This document shows positions 7,032-16,600 of a DNA stretch of 22,826 nucleotides, piece by piece. This DNA is from a virus. Every line of letters begins with the position of its first letter. Position 1 is the first letter of the stretch. The notes beneath the pieces are model-generated. The model was not told the origin of the DNA. It worked only from the letters and a program-made list of their open reading frames with translations, and searched no databases. Location of the stretch: positions 1 through 22,826 of the IMG/VR virus record IMGVR_UViG_3300042569_002972. One strand, written 5' to 3'. The position numbers and the translations under genes were made by a program.

Positions 7032-7583
7032 ATGGAAAAAATAAATGTAGATCTGTTAGCTGAAATGGGCATGTATGTTCAAAAAAGCAAAACCTTTTTG
7101 TGGCCTCTACTTAATCTTAAAATACAACCAATTGAAACTTATTTAAAAATTGGTGATTTAGATTTAGAAGATAACCGTGTACTTATTGCACTATTTCACA
7201 ATGAAAACGCCCAATATATTAGCATGAAAAAAGAAATAGAATCACATCCAATGTGTGATTTTATTTTCAAAGACTCAGAGTTTGATATTGTTTTCTTTAA
7301 CATGTACAAAATTAAAGATGACTATGATATGTTAGTTCAAGGTAGCTATTCCAAATTGTCTAATAACTTTAAAATAGTTATATCTGGAGTAGAAAAAAGA
7401 AAGCCTGTCTTGATGTGTTTGTATCCTGAAAACAATTACAAAGAATTCGCTGAAGTCTTAAACATACATGAGCATGAACTTGAGGGGAAAGAATTACTCT
7501 CTCCCCCTAACAATGAACATGAAACAATGTATGTTATACCAACTATTAAAGAGCAAATTATAGAAGAGTACGGACTTAATTAA
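7032..7583 (+). CDS. Hypothetical protein, 183 residues, last gene of plus block
   Basis: It begins three bases after the MazG-like stop. It is mixed alpha/beta, with strands such as DNRVLIALFH, FDIVFFNMYK, FKIVISGV and RKPVLMCLY, and no recognised motif or membrane segment. It may be a single globular domain. Its TAA lies in a TTAATTAA palindrome that also ends the minus-strand gene coming the other way. A weak hairpin (7484-7491 with 7499-7506) sits inside its 3' end. Conserved position cannot be judged here; function unknown. Confidence 0.75.
   Translation: MEKINVDLLAEMGMYVQKSKTFLWPLLNLKIQPIETYLKIGDLDLEDNRVLIALFHNENAQYISMKKEIESHPMCDFIFKDSEFDIVFFNMYKIKDDYDMLVQGSYSKLSNNFKIVISGVEKRKPVLMCLYPENNYKEFAEVLNIHEHELEGKELLSPPNNEHETMYVIPTIKEQIIEEYGLN
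7576..7583. other. Shared convergent stop palindrome
   Basis: The 8-base palindrome TTAATTAA holds the TAA stop of the plus-strand gene (7581-7583) and, on the other strand, the TAA stop of the giant minus-strand gene (7576-7578). The two transcription blocks therefore meet with no intergenic DNA and no separate terminator on either side. Confidence 0.95.
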
Positions 7584-10500
7584 AGAAGTCTGAATTCTCT
7601 CTTTCTATAGATGTAGCCGGATCAATTAAACTTCCACTAAGACCAATAGATTTTAAAGCTAAGTTCCAAGCTTTGTTTTTATCTGCTTCTTGGAAAACAT
7701 ATGGTCCGGCTGCTCTTTCATAAAGATCAGGATCATCTAACCAATAAGTTTGGTACAATGATTTACTAATATCTTTTATAGTTTTTACCCCTCCTCCATC
7801 AGAAAGTGGCGAATTTAGCATTGCTAAATCTCCTGCTGTCCCTAAAGCATTAAATGGCATAAATGTTTCCTCTTCTCTTTTTACTCTTAGCTCAAGTCTT
7901 AGCAATTGTAATTTAAGATAAGTTTCTGGATCAAAATTACGGTTACTTTTAACTAATGTTCTTTTTTCAGAAATTAATGGTAACTGAGGCAATGATGTAG
8001 ATTTTCTTAATTGAGAATAAATATTTTCTGCATTTGGATCAAAAGTAAAATCAATCAAACCATCATCATCATCATCAAATCCAACAGTAGAAGATAACAT
8101 ATTAATCACCATAGAAATTGCATAAGCAAGAGCAAGTTGCAACGCACCTTTTTTTGCTTGCCAACTGTAAGCATTAAATTGCCAAAATCTTCCTTTATTA
8201 CTAATCAACTCTTGTATAAGTGTAATAGCTGATAAGTAAGTACCGGCTTCAGCTCTACGCGTAGCATAATTAAGTCTTCTTTGACCTCTTTTTCCTTTTT
8301 TAGTTCTGATCTGGTAACGATCCAAGAGCATGCCTGGAAAAAACTTCATTAAGAAAAATACAAATTTTCCTATAGCTGTTCTGTATACTTCAGCTTCAGT
8401 AAACTCATTTCCAATACCTAATGACTTTTGCAATAAAGATTGATGCTCATTCATTAAATCCTTTAATTTGTCCCCTAAAACAACATTACCTTCAGCATCA
8501 TAACTAATAGACATATCTTTAGGGACACCGGGCTTAGTTTGAATTTTACCATTTACCAGTTCTACAGCATCATCCAAAGTTGTTTTTTTACCATCTAACA
8601 TAAAAGAATTATGGTTGAGGATTGCATAGAACTGATGAACAGGAACTGAATCACTGAGGTATCTTCTATCAAAATAAAAGAATTTACCTTCCATTATAGA
8701 TTGCTGTACTGTTTTACTTCCTCTGGCACCAATTTCCTTTTTTAAATTACCAGGAATTGCACCTAAAACATCAAGTAGTTGCAACTTAGGAGACACTTGT
8801 TTATTAGAATACATGGTTGCAATTAACTCAGAAATGGCAGATGCAGATTTTCCTCTTGTTAACGCCACATCTTGTGCATTATAAATCATTCCTTCAGCTG
8901 CTTTTTTCCACATCATAGACTTACCACCAAAGTAGTTGGTCAAAGATTTAATTGGATCTAATGCAAATGATGTAAATGACATCCATCTTTGTAAAGCCAC
9001 AGTACCTCTAACAATTCCAATCATAGTTGAATTTGTTTCTGATAATTGCTCACCTTTAAAATGCTTATTTAAGATGCTTCTAATTTGTTTAATGCGCTCT
9101 TGAGTATCACTTTCTTTAGCAGTTAATAATGCCGCATCATTTAATTTTTTTTCCAGTTCGGTTTTCTGCGGGTTAGCTGCAAGATTCACCATAGCATTTT
9201 CAAAAACATTAGCAAAAGAATTTACTTTACGCATGCCTTTAAAGTGCTCAATAGAATATGCATGATCCATCATTGAATCAATAATATTAGTTGATACATC
9301 TATAATAGGTAGTTTATAGCTACCGCCAATAGGACGAGTTAATGTTTTATAATTAAGTCTAGTAGATGATCCTAAAAACAATCCATATTCTGCATCATCT
9401 GCTCCGCCATATAATGCATCATTAATACGCGCTGCCTTCCTTCTAAAATAGTTTTTATCATACCCTTCAGTAACTCCTTTTCTATAACGCGGGTAGCTGA
9501 GATATAATTTTTGAGAATTATCAAGCCCTCTTTGGTTATTTAAATGAGATGTTCTTAAATGATCAAGCAAGTTCCACTTAGCTCTTTCAGTTTCAAACAT
9601 CTTTTTGTAATTACCATCTATGTATTTAGAATCTTTGGCACTGCCAGTATCTCCTGGATTAAAATCTTTAGGAAGCCATTGGTCACGGTTGTCAACATTA
9701 GCTAATACAAGATTACCATTTGCATCTACATAATCTCTTTCTACTTTTTGAGTCTTGAATTCTTCCTTGACCTTTCTTCTATAGTAAGCTCTAGTTGGAA
9801 TTCTAGGAATACCATCAAGCTCAATAAAACCATTAGGTGCAAATGTATTCGGCACCCCTGTACCAATTACGGACTTAGTTTCATAGTACTGATTGTCTTC
9901 AGGAATTGAAAACTTCCAAGCAGATGTAGGGCGATTTGCTAAATATTCACCTACAAAGTTACCAGTGCTGTCATATTCATCAGCCATTTGTTGATAATGG
10001 TTTCTTTCAAACCATGATTTAAAATCAGCATTAACTTTAGATAAAGAAGCACTCCAATAAGGACTGGTAACCACTTCATATATTTGTTCTGAAGTAGGTA
10101 CATCACCTTCAGCAATATCTAAGTCAGGAAACATTCTTTCAAATATTTCCATAGACTCATCATTAGTGTTGGCAAAATCCATAAATGCACTAATATAATA
10201 TTGAGTAAGCCCGGAAACTGACATTGAACTTAAAGTCTTGTCCAAGTCTCTTACAAAATCCATATCAGCTTTTGTAATATTAAAGTCATCCTCTAGACGA
10301 GCTTGCATTTCATCCCAGAAACCATAGTAATAATTAGCATCATCTTCATCTCTGAATTGACCATTATTTCTATCTCTAAAGAATTCAATTTCTCTATACT
10401 TTCTTAACTCATCTTTGCTGCCACCAAACAGTTGAATCCATTGGTCTTTTACAGTAGCAATTGTTTGTTGAATATCTCTAATTGTAATTTGAGCAGTAGG

Positions 10501-13500
10501 AGTTAATTGATTGCCATCAAACTGATTAAAGTTATCTTTTGTAGGTTTAAGAATAGCATAAACCTTAGCATACATAGGAGCTAAGTCAACTAATGAATTA
10601 TTAATATCAACAATAGGTTGAATGGTTTGCGACCTAGCCTCAAGTAATTGTTCCCTAATTTGATAAAATTCTTCCTTAACTGCAATAGTTGTATTAGTCT
10701 CTAACCATTTTCTTACAGCTTCGGTATGTGCAGGTTCACCTGGAATTTTTCCCTGGTCAATAAGAGCTTGATTAAATCTAGCAAATGCATTTTCAAATGC
10801 ATCTTCTCTTTCTTCCCATTCATAAAACTCAGAGATATCATTTCTGTAACCTGAAAGTATTTCAGCTATATCTTTAGCAATACCTGTTTTTTCATTACCA
10901 TCTACATCATATAAACTGTGTAGTCTTTGGTATTCATTCCACAATTTATTTAATTCTTCTACAGAACCAAAATTAGTTGGATCAATGTCAACATTTTCTG
11001 CAATGATTTGCATTCTGTCAAACACATCTTGCAAAGCTTCTCTTGCTTTTTCACCTTCAGGAGTAGAAAAGTATTTATTTTTTACATCATAAAATGCCTG
11101 AACATATTCACGGTTCATGTAATCAGACTCAAATTGCTCTAATGCATTTTTAGCTTGAGTCCAAGCATCTTTATTTGCTTGTGAAGGATTAGAATTATAA
11201 TTCTGTCTTGCAGTTACAATATCCTGTCTAAGTTTTTGTAAATCAAATTCCCAGTTAATAAAATTACTTATGAATTTGTACTCCATGAATTCTTGAATAT
11301 TACCATATTCATCTTTTTCATATGAGCGGTTTACTTGACCTATATCCTTACCTAGTTGACCTTCACCCAACCAATGAGTATCATAACCGGCAGCAGCTAA
11401 TAGTGGTTTTAATCCCTCTAACATCTCTGAACGTCTTGCATTAGCATTACCATCAATTGTGTTAAAAGTCTTCATTAGGAAGGAATAAAAGCCACCTACA
11501 ATAACATCTTGGTTACTCAAGTAAGATTCTAATAATCCATTCCATTTTCTAGAATCTCCTAAGCGCCCCTCAGCTCTTGCTCTTAAAGCTTCTTTGGTAA
11601 TATTATGAGAGTCATAAGACTTACGGGTTAATTCTTCTAAGCGAATTTCCTCTTCCCTGGTTAAAGTTTGAGGAGATTTTGCTTTGAGTCTATTCATTTC
11701 TGCCATTTCTTCTGCAGTAACACCATAATATTCCTGATGCAATCTGTTGTACTGTGCTAAAGAACCGGCAGCTTTTAACGAAGCCATCTGTTCTAAGTAA
11801 TCTTTTTTAACTGGAGCAAGTTGTTTAGTTAAATGATCATACAATACATCAATTACTGAATCTACTTGCAATGCATTAGACATGCTCTTAGTGCGCTGCA
11901 ATTTATTGATTAAATCATCAAGCGCATCTCTAATAGGGTTAGATGATAAACCGGTTACAGGATCTATAATATCTGTAAAAGCAACTGAGCCACTTACAAG
12001 ACTAGTAGTAGTAAATTCATTTTTCCACTGCTGTAATTTTTCCAGCCAGTCATCATTGTATTGCATAATGGCAAACAGTTGATCAAAATCTTCATTTTCT
12101 GTTACGCCATTTTTTTGAAGCTCAATAAGTTTTTTATTAAACAAATCAAACATTTGATCTGTCATTGATAAAACTTGAACAAAGGATGATATCTTGTTAT
12201 TAAATTCAATAATGTCTGCATCTAATGCGGCATTACCTGTAATATTTAATGACTCTAGAGGTTTTACAAGCTTGTTACTACCAATTGTAGCTAAGCCCTC
12301 TAGAATTTGTTGCATTTGGTTTAAAACACCCTCTCTATTTTCATCTGCTAATTGGCTTTCAATAAGTTTGAAAATATCATTTTCAGCTTTAAAGTTTGCA
12401 AGCTGTACCTTTACTACATTGTAAAAGTTATTCATTAACTCTTGAGTCTGCTTGGCAGCACTGTCTTTTAGTTGTGCTTTTAATTGATCATAATCTGTTT
12501 GAAACATTACCATAAGGTCTTGATTCAAAAAGTCAGTATCTAAAATAAACTCTTCTCCATAGTTAATCATGTTAACTAAGTCTTTTAATTTAGTCTTAGA
12601 ATTGAGTTTAGATACATCAACTTTTTTACCAAACATCTTTCTTAAAAATTGCTTGATCTGGAAAAATAGATTACTGATAAATCCTTTTGGTGCCGCTGAT
12701 TCATCTGCATTAATTGCTTCTAAAGATCTAACAATTGCTTCCTCCATGAACTCTCTAGTTCCTTGGTTATAATGAGGATCGGCAATAAGGTCATTAATAA
12801 TTTGTTGACCTAGTTCAGTTTGTCCTAATTCATTAAACAATGATTGAAATAGCTCAGGATTCTGAACACTCATTGATTTAATAATGGGGTGAGAAAATTC
12901 GTGAAATACACTATTCTGATCAAAAGCCCCTGCAACTAAATAAACTTTACCTGCCTGGTAAAAATTTTGTCTGTAAGGTTGACCAGGAAACAAGCGCTCC
13001 ATATCATCCATAGTAATTACCTCAAAAGGAATTCCTAATTGTTCAGACATTTTTGTAGCAACAGCTATAGCTTTAGATTGATTTACAGTGTCAACTGTTT
13101 TATTAAAGTCTTTAATGAAGTCATCAAATCCAAATTCAGAACCATTATCTAAATCTGTAATAGTGTTAATTGGATCAAAATCTTCTGATTCAAGACGCTC
13201 ATTTAACTTTTCAATTACAGCTTCTGATGTTCTTACAACTTGATTGTGTTCAAAGTAATCGCGGTATGCCTCTTTCTCTCCTACAGCATTAACTAACTCA
13301 GTAAATCTATCTTGATCTAAGGGATTAGTAATTTTGTATTCGGGTCTTTTCATTAAAGCTGCTACTTCTTTATCTGTTAAGCGCATTACTGTATCAATAA
13401 GCGGATATCCCCAATTTTCAGTAGAGCCAATAAACTCTTTATTTCTTTTATCAGGAGCGGCTTCTTTTAAATCACGGACATCATCATACAAAACAACATT

Positions 13501-13605
13501 TTGTTTATCCATGAGTTCCTTATATATCAACTCAGCTAATAAAAAGTTAGGTTCCTTTTTAAGAATACTTTGAAACTCTGGTGAATTTGGATTTACACAA
13601 CTCAT
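7576..13605 (-). CDS. Giant zincin-containing protein, probable virion cargo/ejected protein
   Basis: I place the start at the ATG at 13605 (2009 residues), because it overlaps the upstream stop as ATGA; a GTG at 13614 would add three residues. A zinc protease motif HEFSH lies at 235-239, followed about 50 residues later by EEAIV (288-292), a plausible third-ligand Glu of a gluzincin. The rest is long, mainly helical and rich in Gln, Asn and charged residues. Near the C-terminus is a hydrophobic segment (about 1820-1840: LALAYAISMVINML) directly followed by five Asp and Gly (1844-1849). In crAss-like phages, giant proteins next to the RNA polymerase are known to be packaged and ejected, and zincin domains occur in injected phage polyvalent proteins. 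I infer a packaged protein that may cleave itself, a virion partner or a host target, or cross the membrane. Confidence 0.75.
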   Translation of the reverse strand: MSCVNPNSPEFQSILKKEPNFLLAELIYKELMDKQNVVLYDDVRDLKEAAPDKRNKEFIGSTENWGYPLIDTVMRLTDKEVAALMKRPEYKITNPLDQDRFTELVNAVGEKEAYRDYFEHNQVVRTSEAVIEKLNERLESEDFDPINTITDLDNGSEFGFDDFIKDFNKTVDTVNQSKAIAVATKMSEQLGIPFEVITMDDMERLFPGQPYRQNFYQAGKVYLVAGAFDQNSVFHEFSHPIIKSMSVQNPELFQSLFNELGQTELGQQIINDLIADPHYNQGTREFMEEAIVRSLEAINADESAAPKGFISNLFFQIKQFLRKMFGKKVDVSKLNSKTKLKDLVNMINYGEEFILDTDFLNQDLMVMFQTDYDQLKAQLKDSAAKQTQELMNNFYNVVKVQLANFKAENDIFKLIESQLADENREGVLNQMQQILEGLATIGSNKLVKPLESLNITGNAALDADIIEFNNKISSFVQVLSMTDQMFDLFNKKLIELQKNGVTENEDFDQLFAIMQYNDDWLEKLQQWKNEFTTTSLVSGSVAFTDIIDPVTGLSSNPIRDALDDLINKLQRTKSMSNALQVDSVIDVLYDHLTKQLAPVKKDYLEQMASLKAAGSLAQYNRLHQEYYGVTAEEMAEMNRLKAKSPQTLTREEEIRLEELTRKSYDSHNITKEALRARAEGRLGDSRKWNGLLESYLSNQDVIVGGFYSFLMKTFNTIDGNANARRSEMLEGLKPLLAAAGYDTHWLGEGQLGKDIGQVNRSYEKDEYGNIQEFMEYKFISNFINWEFDLQKLRQDIVTARQNYNSNPSQANKDAWTQAKNALEQFESDYMNREYVQAFYDVKNKYFSTPEGEKAREALQDVFDRMQIIAENVDIDPTNFGSVEELNKLWNEYQRLHSLYDVDGNEKTGIAKDIAEILSGYRNDISEFYEWEEREDAFENAFARFNQALIDQGKIPGEPAHTEAVRKWLETNTTIAVKEEFYQIREQLLEARSQTIQPIVDINNSLVDLAPMYAKVYAILKPTKDNFNQFDGNQLTPTAQITIRDIQQTIATVKDQWIQLFGGSKDELRKYREIEFFRDRNNGQFRDEDDANYYYGFWDEMQARLEDDFNITKADMDFVRDLDKTLSSMSVSGLTQYYISAFMDFANTNDESMEIFERMFPDLDIAEGDVPTSEQIYEVVTSPYWSASLSKVNADFKSWFERNHYQQMADEYDSTGNFVGEYLANRPTSAWKFSIPEDNQYYETKSVIGTGVPNTFAPNGFIELDGIPRIPTRAYYRRKVKEEFKTQKVERDYVDANGNLVLANVDNRDQWLPKDFNPGDTGSAKDSKYIDGNYKKMFETERAKWNLLDHLRTSHLNNQRGLDNSQKLYLSYPRYRKGVTEGYDKNYFRRKAARINDALYGGADDAEYGLFLGSSTRLNYKTLTRPIGGSYKLPIIDVSTNIIDSMMDHAYSIEHFKGMRKVNSFANVFENAMVNLAANPQKTELEKKLNDAALLTAKESDTQERIKQIRSILNKHFKGEQLSETNSTMIGIVRGTVALQRWMSFTSFALDPIKSLTNYFGGKSMMWKKAAEGMIYNAQDVALTRGKSASAISELIATMYSNKQVSPKLQLLDVLGAIPGNLKKEIGARGSKTVQQSIMEGKFFYFDRRYLSDSVPVHQFYAILNHNSFMLDGKKTTLDDAVELVNGKIQTKPGVPKDMSISYDAEGNVVLGDKLKDLMNEHQSLLQKSLGIGNEFTEAEVYRTAIGKFVFFLMKFFPGMLLDRYQIRTKKGKRGQRRLNYATRRAEAGTYLSAITLIQELISNKGRFWQFNAYSWQAKKGALQLALAYAISMVINMLSSTVGFDDDDDGLIDFTFDPNAENIYSQLRKSTSLPQLPLISEKRTLVKSNRNFDPETYLKLQLLRLELRVKREEETFMPFNALGTAGDLAMLNSPLSDGGGVKTIKDISKSLYQTYWLDDPDLYERAAGPYVFQEADKNKAWNLALKSIGLSGSLIDPATSIERENSDFFN

Positions 13606-16600
13606 TTGTAACACTCTTTTAGTAATTCAATAATTTCATTTTGTTTTTCAGGACTTGCCTTTTCAAGAGCTTCCTCAATATATTTTTGAGCTTCACTACT
13701 TGATTTACCTTTAAAGAACTTTGCAGTAAAGTTAGTTAATATAGTTTGTTTTTGTTCTGCAGTAAATGGCAAGGTATCATAAGTGTATTTACTTACACTA
13801 ACAGATGGTTCAACTATTGGAGTAGACCAATCATATTGATTAATTAAATAATCTAATGCAGTAGCATGCGTAGCATAACCCTTTTCTTGATAATAAAGAA
13901 TAGAAGATCCTTTAATTTTGCCTGAAAGAATATCATTAATGATTGCTTGTCTATATTCTTTAGTTGCATTGACATTTCCTAAATTATCTCCAGTTGTCAT
14001 CCAGTAAATAAACTGCATGGTAGTTATTTTTCCAGCTTCATCTCTTGATGTTTGAACATTTTGCCAATCAAATGGATTTCCAATAGTCAAACTATCTTTA
14101 TAATTCTGCAAAAATGATTTTTTAGAATTACCTCTATAAGCAATAATAAGAGCTTTTAATTTTCCGGTTTTTCTATTTAATTTATTATCAAACAATGTGC
14201 GGGCTTCAGGTACAATATCAGACCAAAAGTTTTTACCTGTGTATTTAGTATTTACTTCTAAATCAGAAGGCAAAATAACATTTTCAGATTTAGTTTTGTT
14301 ACCAAGCTTATTATAAATTTCTTCTGCTTTTGACTTTGTTCTTTGGGGGTTTACAGCTGCTGGTTTTTTAGAACCAATATCACTTCTAAAGCCCATCAAG
14401 ATTTCTTCAACAACAGAATCAAATAAAGTATTACCTACAACAATACGACCTGAACCTTGACTTAATTCATTTTTTAAGCGGAATCTAAAGCCAATTGTAT
14501 TATTGCTACGGTAAGACTTGTCTAGATCAGCAATAGCTTTAAGTATTCTATCCTTGACAATATTTTTACCCTCATTAATTAGTTCAGTTGATGTTAAAGA
14601 GTTAAACCATTTAGGAGTAAAACGCTTATCACTTTCATATAATGCATCCAATAAAGCATTGTATACAGAACTTGTTCTAGTATCTATTTCAGAAGCTGCC
14701 GGATCAAAATTTTGACCTTCTGTTTTATTCAACTTAGAAGCAGAAACTACTTCATAGTATGTTCCAAGTTCAGTGTATTTAACAACTGGAACAAAACCTT
14801 TTTCTTTTAAGTAGTTCAAAGCCATTGTATCAATACCTGATGCAGTTCCAACATTAAAAGTAGTTACACCTGCAGCAAGAGCTTTATCAATTAATGGTTT
14901 GTGATATGCATTAAATGTCTTTTCAATTTCTGCAATAAACTCTTCCTTGTTTCTACCTAAGTAAGCGCGTTCAGTAATTGTACTACCAAAAATCCAAACC
15001 TTATCTGTAGCAACAAACTGTTCTTTAGTTGACTTAGCTTTAGTCAATTTGCCAGGATAAACTTTTTCTAAGGCATTAGCATAAGCCTCCGATGAAGATT
15101 CATATTGCTTATTAAAAGGTTTAGTTGCAGTACCAATAGCTTTGGTAGATGCATTAGCCATAGCTTCATCTTTAATGGCGTATCTGGCTTTTTGAATTTC
15201 AGATTCACCAATAGATAAGAAACCTTCTTTTAAGTTTTTAGATTTATACTTTAATGAAGGTAGCTCTTGAGAGTTATCAATACCTAATACTAATAAAGCT
15301 TTATCTAATTCCTTTTGACTTTTTCCTTCAGGAGCAACTAATTTTTCATTTTTAATTGACCAGTTCAAAGTTCTAATAGAATTAGCAAACTCAAGCGGGG
15401 TAATGTTAGGATTATTATAGAACATAGCCGCTGTCAATAGTTCTTGACCGGCTGCTGCTGTTTTATTAACCGGAATAATAGTAATCTTGTTTTGAGCAAT
15501 CTTAGATTCTTTTAAAGACTTTTCTTTAGAGAAGCGTAGCTCATCAACAAGATAGCTAGTACCACGGACCTTAGTGCGCAGACCATTGTTTTTAATCTTC
15601 TCAACAAAGATCTCTTTAAACTGATCAACAATTTGTCCATCTTTTTTACCTTCACGAACAGCAAAGCTTTTTTCTAATTCCTGAAGAACATCATTAATGT
15701 AAGGTAAGCCTATTTCATTTTCAATAACTTCATTAAATAAGTTTTGATCAAGTATTTTAGCAAAATCATATTTAGATGTACGGTTCATACCAGTTTGCAT
15801 AATACCGATGTGAGAAAGCTTTCCAAAGAATTCAGCAACTTCTCTTTCAGGATAATTTTTTAACTCCTCAACATTTTCTTTATACACAGCCGCCATCTGA
15901 GCATCTTTAATCTGTGGAAAGTAAATGTTCATTTTTTTAAGAGAGTCACTAAAATCATAATTAACATCTCTGAAAAAAGCATACTGATTAAGCCCTGGAT
16001 ACTTAGCAGAAAAATTACGCAAGATGTTACCTACTCCTACAGATAAATCAAATAAAGCATTTACATTATTTGTATGGTAGAGTGCAGCTCTTTGTAAAAT
16101 AATATTGCGGCCTGTGACAGATCCATAGTCCAAGAAAGAATTATTTGGATTATCAAATTGATAGAACTTTTCTTTAAATTCATTATCTGAAAGTTCCTCA
16201 GAGGCAGCTTTTAAATTGTCATACTCTAGTCTAAAAGTTACCCATTCTTTTGGTTGAGCTGCATTAAAGAATTTAGATGAATAAAGAAACTCTGCCATAT
16301 TGATATCTAAGATCATGGCTTTAGGATGGTATTTTACCACACCTGTTTCTTCATTAACTTCCATGCCTTTTCCTTGTGGTAAATTTACATCTTGTTCTAA
16401 AATATAAGTTTTACCCGGAAGCGCAGAACCATCCTCATAATATTTACTTGGAGATGTAGTATAAGATTTACGGTTATATGCGGCATTTTGATATAAGAAC
16501 CACATAAAGTCATTCTTAAATTCTGTAAGTACTTTTCTTGGATCAGATCCTTTTGGAGTTTTAATACCTAAAGATCTAAGGACAAGAGCCCTGTTATTCT

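Noticed and set aside
7484-7506. Possible terminator hairpin: GGGGAAAG (7484-7491) and CTCTCCCC (7499-7506) around a 7-base loop.
   Set aside because: The stem has an A-C mismatch, lies inside the coding region about 75 bases before the stop, and has no T run after it on either strand.
8062-8076. Triplet repeat ATC x5 as a microsatellite or CRISPR-like repeat.
   Set aside because: It is only five codons for Asp within the giant zincin gene, with no spacer structure.
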